Part shown: positions 57,321-64,000 of the stretch, one piece after another
Layout of the letters: the number at the start of each line of letters is the position of its first letter
How positions within the stretch are numbered: the stretch's first letter is position 1
Assembly (NCBI RefSeq): GCF_003114815.1
Contig: NZ_BFAZ01000006.1
Location: 62,001 to 126,000 of the forward strand
Length of the DNA stretch: 64,000 bases
Direction: 5' to 3'
From: Leptospira ellinghausenii
Lineage (GTDB): Bacteria; Spirochaetota; Leptospiria; Leptospirales; Leptospiraceae
Program-made: the position numbers and the translations under genes
The notes under the pieces: generated by a model
The model's database searches: none
What the model saw: only the letters and a program-made list of their open reading frames with translations
Told to the model about the DNA's origin: nothing

Positions 57321-59504
57321 GTGGAGTTAGTCGGGCTTAATGCAGAGCAAAAACTAGCCGTTGAAACGGTCGATGGACCACTTTTGATCTTGGCAGGGGC
57401 AGGTTCTGGCAAAACAAGAGTTATTACATACCGAATCGCAAATTTAATCCTCAATCATAAAATTTATCCAAACCAAATCTTAGCAGTAACATTCACAAAT
57501 AAAGCAGCAGAGGAAATGCGCTCCAGGTGCAGGAGTTTATTGCCGGATGGAAACTATGAACCCTTTGTCCGCACCTTTCATTCCCTTTGTTTGTATTTAT
57601 TGAGGAGAGAAGGTAAGGTTTTGGGCCTTGGGAGTAATTTCACTGTGTATGACAGTGATATGCAAGAGTCCCTTATCAAAGAAATTTTAAAGTCAAAGGA
57701 AATGGACACAAAAGAATTTCGTCCATCAAGTCTCGCGAATCAATTTTCTCAAGCCAAAGATTCTTTCTTAACAGCGGAAGAATTTGCTAAAAAAAAGGCA
57801 GATGATGCTTATACCAAATCGATTGCTTCCGTATTTTTGGAATATGAAAAAAGGAAATCATTACGTAATGCTTTGGACTTTGGCGATTTAATTCTAAAGA
57901 CAGTAATTCTATTTCGTGATTTTCCGGTCATTTTAGAGAAATACCAGAGATTGTGGAAATACATCATGGTAGACGAATACCAAGATACGAATAAAATACA
58001 ATACCATTTGGTTCAGTCACTTTCTTCCTTTCATAAGAACTTATGTGTGGTGGGAGATGATGATCAGTCCATTTATTCTTGGCGTGGTGCCGATATCTCG
58101 AATATTCTAAATTTCAAAAAAGACTATCCTGATGCAGTTGTTGTTAAATTAGAAGAAAACTACCGGTCCACAAAAACCATCATCGAATCCGCAGCTGCCT
58201 TAATCGCGAATAACAAACAAAGAACCAATAAAACCTTACGCACTGAAAATCCGTTAGGTGACAAGATTAAACTCACTGCATACCAAAACGAGATGGAAGA
58301 ATCGGAAGGAATTGTTCAAAAAATTCTGTCTGGATACCGAAGGGGAAAAAAATATTCCAACTTCGCTATTTTTTACAGAACCAATTCACAATCCAGATAC
58401 TTTGAAGAAGCACTTCGGAAAAAAGCTATCCCATATAAAATTTTCGGTGGTTTTCGTTTTTTTGACAGAAAAGAAGTTAAAGATTTAATTGCCTATTTGT
58501 CCGTAGTAGTGAATCCAGTGGATTCAACTTCCTTACTCCGTATCATCAACTCTCCTCCCAGAGGAATTGGTGATACGACTGTCAATCGACTTCTGACCCA
58601 TTCCGTAAAAGAAGGATTATCTTTATTTGAGTGTTTAGGCCAACCAATTCCTGAAATCAAAAAAGGAACTTCACAAAAATTACATTCGTTGTATCGGATG
58701 TTTGAATCAGCAATGGAAGATTTAAGAAAAAAAACTCCTTCAGAAATTGCTTACGATGTTTTGGAACATTCTGGTTATCGGGAATTTTTAGAAAATGAAG
58801 GGACTGAGGACTCGTTTTCGAGACTTTCCAATTTAAATGAATTTGTAAATGCACTTAAAGAATTTGAAGAAACAAACTCTGAAGCAACATTAGAAGAATA
58901 TTTAAGTAATATTTCGCTTATCACAAGTGAAGAAAATTCAAAAGATCTTCCTGATTATGTAATCCTTATGACAGTTCACAACGCAAAAGGCTTGGAATTC
59001 CCGCATGTATTTATGACAGGTATGGAAGAGGGCACTTTTCCTCATTTTCTTTCCATTGATTCGCCTGAGGGAATCGAAGAAGAAAGAAGACTTGCATACG
59101 TTGCGATCACTCGAGCACGCGAACATTTAGAGATTAGTTTTAGTCGTTTTACTCGAAAATTTGGAGAAGTGGATGCTCGGTTACCCTCCCAATTTTTGGA
59201 AGAGATTCCAAAAGAATATTTGGAAGGGGAATTTACAGAAAATCGATACGGTGTTAGAAGGCCGGATGTTACTCCGCGTGCTGAAAGGTTTCAAAAATCA
59301 GAAGAAAAATTTGAATCAGTTCTTGCGAAAACAGGAGACAGTGATTTCCAAATCGGAATGAAAGTTAGACATAAAGTATACGGAGAAGGACGTATTTTAA
59401 GTTTGTCTGGTTCTGGGGACAACCGAAAGGTAGAAGTGAGATTTGGCTCCCATTTGGATAAAAAATTCTTATTGGCATATACACCATTAGAGATAATATC
59501 ATGA
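57321..59504 (+). CDS. uvrD: UvrD/PcrA-type DNA helicase
   Basis: 727 aa superfamily 1A helicase, GTG start directly on the bamA stop. Visible motifs are Walker A GAGSGKT (26-32), FTNKAAEEM, Walker B VDEYQDTN, DDDQSIYSWRGAD, LEENYRS, TVHNAKGLEFPHVF and AITRAREHL. A C-terminal tail (about 650-727) contains a small KVxHxxYGEGRIL-type Tudor-like segment found in PcrA. It unwinds DNA in excision and mismatch repair or removes RecA. Confidence 0.95.
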   Translation: MELVGLNAEQKLAVETVDGPLLILAGAGSGKTRVITYRIANLILNHKIYPNQILAVTFTNKAAEEMRSRCRSLLPDGNYEPFVRTFHSLCLYLLRREGKVLGLGSNFTVYDSDMQESLIKEILKSKEMDTKEFRPSSLANQFSQAKDSFLTAEEFAKKKADDAYTKSIASVFLEYEKRKSLRNALDFGDLILKTVILFRDFPVILEKYQRLWKYIMVDEYQDTNKIQYHLVQSLSSFHKNLCVVGDDDQSIYSWRGADISNILNFKKDYPDAVVVKLEENYRSTKTIIESAAALIANNKQRTNKTLRTENPLGDKIKLTAYQNEMEESEGIVQKILSGYRRGKKYSNFAIFYRTNSQSRYFEEALRKKAIPYKIFGGFRFFDRKEVKDLIAYLSVVVNPVDSTSLLRIINSPPRGIGDTTVNRLLTHSVKEGLSLFECLGQPIPEIKKGTSQKLHSLYRMFESAMEDLRKKTPSEIAYDVLEHSGYREFLENEGTEDSFSRLSNLNEFVNALKEFEETNSEATLEEYLSNISLITSEENSKDLPDYVILMTVHNAKGLEFPHVFMTGMEEGTFPHFLSIDSPEGIEEERRLAYVAITRAREHLEISFSRFTRKFGEVDARLPSQFLEEIPKEYLEGEFTENRYGVRRPDVTPRAERFQKSEEKFESVLAKTGDSDFQIGMKVRHKVYGEGRILSLSGSGDNRKVEVRFGSHLDKKFLLAYTPLEIIS

Positions 59505-59522
59505 GGAATCAGGGGTAAACTT

Positions 59523-59951
59523 ATGAAGTTTTTGATTAAAGTATTGGTAATCGTCAGTTGTACTGTTACAGTTTTATATTCACAACAAAGCACTGGTTTG
59601 GTGGAAGAGTTTACCAAATTAGAGGACCATCTAAGAAACCCAAAACTCACTGAAGAACAAAAGAAAAAAAACTTTGAAGCAAATATGGTAAGTTCTGTTC
59701 GCAGTACATTATCAAAACGGTTTGCAAATCCAAAAAAAGAATTAAAAGATTTAAAATTCCAAGACTTACAAACAGAACGTCCAGAAGGTACAAATACTTT
59801 TTATGTAAAGTATAAGAACTATTATTTTCAATACCAGTTCCCAGTGGATCCAGAAACATATGTAACGTCACCAATAGAAGAAATTGTATTAGAGAAACCA
59901 GAAGGATTGGATTTAAGTTCTGGTGCGCATAAAGAAGAAAAAAAGAATTAA
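59523..59951 (+). CDS. Small exported protein, unknown function
   Basis: 142 aa with an AGGGG ribosome site. The signal peptide (about 1-20) ends in VLYSQQ. The rest is Lys/Glu-rich and polar with no recognised domain; it may be periplasmic. It starts 18 bp after the helicase gene and 23 bp before the phosphatase gene. Confidence 0.65.
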   Translation: MKFLIKVLVIVSCTVTVLYSQQSTGLVEEFTKLEDHLRNPKLTEEQKKKNFEANMVSSVRSTLSKRFANPKKELKDLKFQDLQTERPEGTNTFYVKYKNYYFQYQFPVDPETYVTSPIEEIVLEKPEGLDLSSGAHKEEKKN

Positions 59952-59974
59952 TTAGGTCCAGAATAAAGGACGGA

Positions 59975-60844
59975 ATGGAAGAACAAGAATTTCAGGAAGT
60001 ATGGCGGTGGGTTCTATCAGTTGGGGATTCCATCTTAAGCATTTATAAAACTGATTTTCAGATTCGTGATAAAGGTGGTAACGATCCTGTTACTGAGGCG
60101 GATTTGTATGCGAGTGAATTTTTGTATGAAAAAATATCCAATCGATTTCCTGGACATGGGTTTTTGTCAGAGGAAAAGGCGGATACAGTATCTCGTTTAG
60201 AAAAGGAATGGGTTTGGATTTTAGATCCGATTGACGGAACTCGTGAATTTGTCAAAAAGAATGATCAATTTGCACTCAGCTTGGGACTTGTTCGGAATGG
60301 TGAGGCAATTTGGGGGATCATCTTTAACCCTGCAACTGGTGAATTTTTTTCGAAAGGAAAAAATAGTTTTTTTGCAAAACTCCAAGCACCATATGCAACA
60401 GAAGCAAATTTTAGAACCTTACTTGTTGAAAGTGGCTCCGTACTACATCCCTTACAAGAATTAAATTACCAAACTAAAAAACCTGTATTGATTGTTTCGG
60501 CTTCAGAAATGCGAGAAGGTCTTTTTGATGATACTTTTTGGCATGAAGATTTTGAAATTCGATCTATGGGAAGCATTGCTTATAAACTTGGTTTATTATC
60601 CGCAGGATTTATCGATTTAATTGTTTCGTTAAAACCAAAAAATGAATGGGATATATGCGGTGGTATTGCTTTATTAGATGAGGAAAATTTTACATTTTTT
60701 CCATTAAAAGATAAACCATATTCCTTTAACCAAAACACAACTTTATCATTTGGGCTTGTTGCAGGAAAAAGAAAAGCCGTAGAATATTTGGAAAGTAAAA
60801 TTGATTTCCACCAACTTTCACTTAAGGTGAAGGAACGATGGTAA
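59975..60844 (+). CDS. Inositol monophosphatase-family phosphatase (CysQ-like)
   Basis: 289 aa. The lithium-sensitive phosphatase motifs are all visible: DPVTEAD, LSEEKAD, WILDPIDGTREFVK (metal ligands Asp84, Asp87) and NEWDICGGIALL. FVKKNDQFALSLGLV fits the 3'(2'),5'-bisphosphate nucleotidase/CysQ branch, but the substrate is not certain. It overlaps the glycosyltransferase gene by 7 bp. Confidence 0.9.
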   Translation: MEEQEFQEVWRWVLSVGDSILSIYKTDFQIRDKGGNDPVTEADLYASEFLYEKISNRFPGHGFLSEEKADTVSRLEKEWVWILDPIDGTREFVKKNDQFALSLGLVRNGEAIWGIIFNPATGEFFSKGKNSFFAKLQAPYATEANFRTLLVESGSVLHPLQELNYQTKKPVLIVSASEMREGLFDDTFWHEDFEIRSMGSIAYKLGLLSAGFIDLIVSLKPKNEWDICGGIALLDEENFTFFPLKDKPYSFNQNTTLSFGLVAGKRKAVEYLESKIDFHQLSLKVKERW

Positions 60845-61971
60845 AAACTTATAAAATTGGATTGGATGCTCGTCCATTATCCACAAGAGTCTCAGGAGTT
60901 GGACGTCTCATTGCAGAAACTTTAAAAGCTTTTCCCAATCAAGAGAAATATGAGTTTTTGCTATTTTCACATTTACCAATTCATCCTGATCATAAAGCAG
61001 TTCTTGGGTTAAAAAATGTTAGGTGGGTAGAAGGTGGAGGTTTTTTAAAATGGAAAGGCGGATTGTATTATAATCTTTATGTTCCTTTTTATTTAATGAC
61101 TCATCGGTTGGATTTGTTTTGGGGCTCACAACAAGTACTTCCACCATTTTTGCCAAGAGAACTGAAGGCAGTTCTCACGTATTGTGATTTAGTACTGTAT
61201 TTATATCCAAATACAATGCGTTGGATTGCGAGATTACAACAAAGAATATTCCAAAGTTATTCCGTTAGGCGTTCGAGCTTTATCTTATCCATATCCAAAC
61301 AAACAAGTGATGATATGTGTAAAAAATTTGATTATCCAGTTCAAAAAACTGGAGTTGCTTATCCTGGAGTGAATCCAGTGGAAATGACAAAATTATTAGA
61401 CACACCGATTTCAAACCGAGTGAAAGACTTAGGGAATGGATATCTCTTATCTGTTTCCACAATCGAACCAAGGAAAAATTATCCTTTTTTACTCGAAGTG
61501 TTTCGTGAATACAGGAAAAAAAATCCTCACCACTACAGACCATGGGTGATTGTTGGAAAAATCGGATGGGAATCTCCTGAATTCATAGAGGAGTTAATCC
61601 AAGAAAGAACACTCTACAAAGATATTTTTATCTTAGATTCTGTTTCTGATTCTGAATTACAACATGTGTACAAACGAGCAGGGCTTTTTGTTTTTGCGAG
61701 TAAGTATGAAGGTTTTGGAATTCCCATGGTGGAAGCTTTATTTCATAAGATCCCGTGCATTGTATCTGATATTCCTACTTTCCATGAAATTGGAAAGGAT
61801 GATGTTTGTTATTTACCAATTCATTCCAAAGGGGATAGCAAACGTTGGGCGGAGACCATTGATTCCTACTTTCAAAATCCAACTCCGGTAAATGTTTCCA
61901 TTGATGAATTTCGTTGGGAAAATGCAGCTAAAATTACAGAATCTGTATTTCGAACAATTTTAGAAGAATGA
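60838..61971 (+). CDS. Family 1-type glycosyltransferase (GT-B)
   Basis: 377 aa. The C-terminal half shows LLSVSTIEPRKNYPFLLE and the donor-binding FASKYEGFGIPMVEALF motif of GT4 enzymes; SKQTSDDMCKKF lies in the linker region. It probably adds a sugar to an envelope glycan, since other glycan genes lie 15-20 kb upstream. It overlaps both neighbours: 7 bp upstream and 12 bp at its convergent 3' end. Confidence 0.88.
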   Translation: MVKTYKIGLDARPLSTRVSGVGRLIAETLKAFPNQEKYEFLLFSHLPIHPDHKAVLGLKNVRWVEGGGFLKWKGGLYYNLYVPFYLMTHRLDLFWGSQQVLPPFLPRELKAVLTYCDLVLYLYPNTMRWIARLQQRIFQSYSVRRSSFILSISKQTSDDMCKKFDYPVQKTGVAYPGVNPVEMTKLLDTPISNRVKDLGNGYLLSVSTIEPRKNYPFLLEVFREYRKKNPHHYRPWVIVGKIGWESPEFIEELIQERTLYKDIFILDSVSDSELQHVYKRAGLFVFASKYEGFGIPMVEALFHKIPCIVSDIPTFHEIGKDDVCYLPIHSKGDSKRWAETIDSYFQNPTPVNVSIDEFRWENAAKITESVFRTILEE

Positions 61972-62346
61972 TAAAAACCCTTTCTTTTTAGTCACTACAC
62001 CAGAAAATAAAATTTTAGTTTTATCTTGTTTGGGGACCACATGTAAATGGAAACGTTCCTTTGTCATGGCCTGGATTTCACATTCCCAGTCTTCGGCATT
62101 GGCGATTAGTTTGATCCGGTCACAAAGGATGTCACCTTCCACCGACCAATGGAGATTGTATTTGGTTTTTCCTCGAGAAAAAACGGATTTGATTTGGTTC
62201 TCTTGAAACTTCCATATAACGAGAGTTTCATCACCTGATTCATATGGTTCTGTGAAGGAAGGGATCATCGAAATTCCTTTTCCTTTCCAGTTTCCCTTTA
62301 CGTAATCATTCCATTCGTCTAAGTTGGAGAAGTAGTTATAAATCAA
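61960..62346 (-). CDS. Hypothetical small protein
   Basis: 128 aa if it starts at the TTG at 62346. The frame stays open to 62469 but would overlap the divergent thioredoxin gene, and that extension is Lys/Phe-rich and unlikely. The protein is polar, with a pattern of beta strands such as WKFQENQIKSVFSRGKTKYN. No domain is recognised. A later Met (MIPSFTEP) is a less likely start. Confidence in the exact start is low. Confidence 0.5.
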   Translation of the reverse strand: MIYNYFSNLDEWNDYVKGNWKGKGISMIPSFTEPYESGDETLVIWKFQENQIKSVFSRGKTKYNLHWSVEGDILCDRIKLIANAEDWECEIQAMTKERFHLHVVPKQDKTKILFSGVVTKKKGFLSFF

Positions 62347-62879
62347 TGATTCCAAAAAGTAAAACTGTATTCTCCCAATTGATATCTTCCAGATTTTATC
62401 TTCTCGTTTTCCTTTCTTTCTTTTTTTGTAAAACAGAAACAGGAAAAGTAGATTTTTATCCAGACCCACTTCCGACGTTCACTGGGACCACTGAGACTTT
62501 GTCGGATTGGAAAGGCAAAGTGATCGTTTTGGATTTTTGGGCCACTTGGTGTGAACCATGTGCAAAAGCAGTTCCTACAATCAATGAATGGAAACACTCT
62601 GTTTCCGAGACAGATTTTGTTTTTCGAGGGATCAATACAGATACTACGGAACCACTGGATAAAATTAAAAAGGACATGATTCGATTGAATATGAGTTATC
62701 CCACCTTACTTGATAAAGACTGGAAAATGACAGATTTTTACAAAGTGGAAGGGATACCATGTGTTCTTGTTTTTGATCGTTCAGGAAAGATTGTGTACCG
62801 GCAGTACGGCTTGGAAAAAGAAGACCTAACAGGGCTTCTCATCCGTTCTCATGTTTGGGCCAAGTCTGATCTGCCATAA
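62346..62879 (+). CDS. Thioredoxin-like (TlpA/ResA-type) lipoprotein
   Basis: 177 aa. A hydrophobic signal ends in LSFFFC with Cys28 as the probable lipidated residue. The thioredoxin fold carries WCEPC (Cys69, Cys72) in LDFWATWCEPCAKAVP, and the cis-Pro is in VEGIPCVLVF, where an extra Cys follows the Pro. It should reduce disulfides or supply c-type cytochrome maturation in the periplasm. It diverges from the small hypothetical gene; the two start codons share base 62346. Confidence 0.88.
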   Translation: MIPKSKTVFSQLISSRFYLLVFLSFFFCKTETGKVDFYPDPLPTFTGTTETLSDWKGKVIVLDFWATWCEPCAKAVPTINEWKHSVSETDFVFRGINTDTTEPLDKIKKDMIRLNMSYPTLLDKDWKMTDFYKVEGIPCVLVFDRSGKIVYRQYGLEKEDLTGLLIRSHVWAKSDLP

Positions 62880-63014
62880 TTGTGCAATGCCAAACAAAGT
62901 TTTGCGGGTTCCTTGATTTCAATGGCAAGAATGAAAATGTCTTGACTCATGTTCGTTAAAAAAGTCCCTTAAAGATACCTTTTACCGTTTTCTTTTCAGA
63001 AAGGAGTCAGAATC

Positions 63015-64000
63015 ATGCCAGCCAATTTGCCCGAACTCTTCCAGCAGAGTGCTGAAAAATTTGGGAACCGCCCCGCGTTCGTTAGTAAAGACGAATCGAA
63101 GTCCTATAAACCAGTCACCTTCAAAGAAGTGTATGATCTTGGTATCAACTTAGCAGAAGCTCTTATTGATTTAGGTGTGAATGCGAAAGAAAATGTAGCG
63201 TTGCTTGCCGATAACCGATTGGAATGGATTGTTTCCGATTACGGTATCCTTATGGCAGGTGCTGCTGATGTTCCACGCGGAACCGATATTACCGATTCCG
63301 AAATTGTTTATATTCTCAATCACTGTGAAGCAAAAGTTGTTTTCTTAGAAAATGATAAAATGTTGGAAAAGTTCCAAAAGAACCGTTCACAGCTCGAATT
63401 TGCAAAAACACTCATTGTAATGGATAAAAAATCCACTGCAACTGGTGTGTTAAAAATGTATGACCTGATTGAAAAAGGGAAAGAACTAAGAGCCAAAGGT
63501 TCCAAAAAAGCAGAAGAAAGAATGAAATCCATTCTTCCTGATGACCTTTTTACCATCATTTACACTTCGGGAACAACAGGAATGCCAAAAGGGGTTATGT
63601 TAAAACACAGTAACATGCTCCACCAAACAAGAGTCATTCTTGGAAGTATGATCGAAATCAAAGCCGACGAAAGAATGTTATCCATTCTTCCAGTATGGCA
63701 CGTATTTGAAAGAGTTTTCGAATACCTTGCGATTGCTGCAGGATGTGCAACGTATTATACGAATGTTCGTGATCTACGTGATGATATGAAAAAAGCAAAA
63801 CCAACGTTTATGGCATCTGCGCCTAGACTTTGGGAAAGTATCTATAATGGTATTTATACAAGAATCAATGATCCAAAACAAACTCCTGCAATCCGCAGAG
63901 GTTTGTTCAATTTGGCATATTTTTTCTCAAAACACTTCAATGCAGCGACTCGTTTTTTGAAAGGAAACCAAGTTGATTACGTTGGACGAAATCCAATTGT
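63015..64000 (+). CDS. Long-chain acyl-CoA synthetase (partial, 5' part)
   Basis: The first 328 codons are visible before the right edge. The AMP-binding P-loop [15 protein letters not shown] (about 180-194) and [15 protein letters not shown] match long-chain fatty acid CoA ligases. The ATG at 63015 has AAAGGAGT about seven bases upstream. The enzyme activates fatty acids, which are the main carbon source of Leptospira. A TTGACT at 62942-62947 could be a -35 but I see no convincing -10. Confidence 0.93.
   Translation, partial: MPANLPELFQQSAEKFGNRPAFVSKDESKSYKPVTFKEVYDLGINLAEALIDLGVNAKENVALLADNRLEWIVSDYGILMAGAADVPRGTDITDSEIVYILNHCEAKVVFLENDKMLEKFQKNRSQLEFAKTLIVMDKKSTATGVLKMYDLIEKGKELRAKGSKKAEERMKSILPDDLFTIIYTSGTTGMPKGVMLKHSNMLHQTRVILGSMIEIKADERMLSILPVWHVFERVFEYLAIAAGCATYYTNVRDLRDDMKKAKPTFMASAPRLWESIYNGIYTRINDPKQTPAIRRGLFNLAYFFSKHFNAATRFLKGNQVDYVGRNPI

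Overview
The window is about 64 kb of a low-GC spirochaete chromosome, almost certainly a Leptospira of the saprophytic (L. biflexa/L. meyeri-like) group. The evidence is a FlaB-type flagellin, a SemiSWEET sugar transporter that from memory is close to the crystallised L. biflexa protein, a metY-metX-metW run of the kind described in L. meyeri, and a recN promoter carrying the leptospiral SOS box TTTG-N5-CAAA. Coding density is high, genes overlap or abut, TTG/GTG starts are frequent, and I see no insertion sequence, prophage, CRISPR array or rRNA. This is core chromosome rather than an accessory island.

Layout. 1-521 is the biotinyl C-terminus of a carboxylase cut by the window edge. 523-12147 (minus) is one long run: ispH, a PAS/GAF histidine kinase, a receiver-ATPase protein, cheY, a STAS protein, cheA, a PAS-rich chemoreceptor, cheW, cheD and cheB. 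12386-15602 (plus) holds flagellin, an ankyrin lipoprotein and threonine dehydratase. 16004-19066 (minus) is the methionine set metY-metX-metW, divergent from an outer-membrane-type protein at 19220. 20811-24283 (minus) has rsmE, two poorly known envelope proteins and an AAA ATPase. 24334-26017 (plus) has fliN, an acetyltransferase and an RNHCP zinc protein, the last preceded by a strongly structured intergenic element. 26027-28451 (minus) is an NfeD/double-SPFH membrane set. 28514-35430 (plus) runs from a haem-binding protein through argH, a cyclophilin, two unknowns and fliM to a nucleotide pyrophosphatase-like enzyme. 35455-36329 (minus) is queF-SemiSWEET-ferredoxin. guaA, a small exported protein, tRNA-Cys and tRNA-Leu follow.

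39148-46277 is an envelope polysaccharide region: an O-antigen ligase on the minus strand, then a tightly overlapping plus-strand operon of glycosyltransferase, unknown protein, gmhA, an orphan ABC ATPase, an FHA membrane protein and a lipoprotein. 46356-49766 is leuC-leuD, an exported FKBP and an atypical cysteine-synthase relative. 49763-51469 (minus) is a cNMP/patatin lipase. 51600-62879 holds SOS-regulated recN, then ExbB/ExbD, BamA and UvrD, a small exported protein, an inositol-monophosphatase-family enzyme, a glycosyltransferase, a small unknown (minus) and a thioredoxin-like lipoprotein. The window ends inside an acyl-CoA synthetase.

How it fits together. Chemotaxis signalling (523-11197) feeds the flagellar switch proteins FliN and FliM encoded 15-25 kb away; both carry the same N-terminal CheY-binding-type motif. 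Threonine dehydratase and LeuCD belong to branched-chain amino-acid synthesis, and MetXYW to methionine. Several clusters serve the double-membrane envelope: LPS core/O-antigen, BamA, ExbBD and lipoproteins. No single obvious new system stands out. The most unusual signals are in intergenic DNA: paired equal-geometry palindromes at recN, a possible pseudoknot over the leuC ribosome-binding site, and a three-way-junction RNA candidate at 25403-25486.
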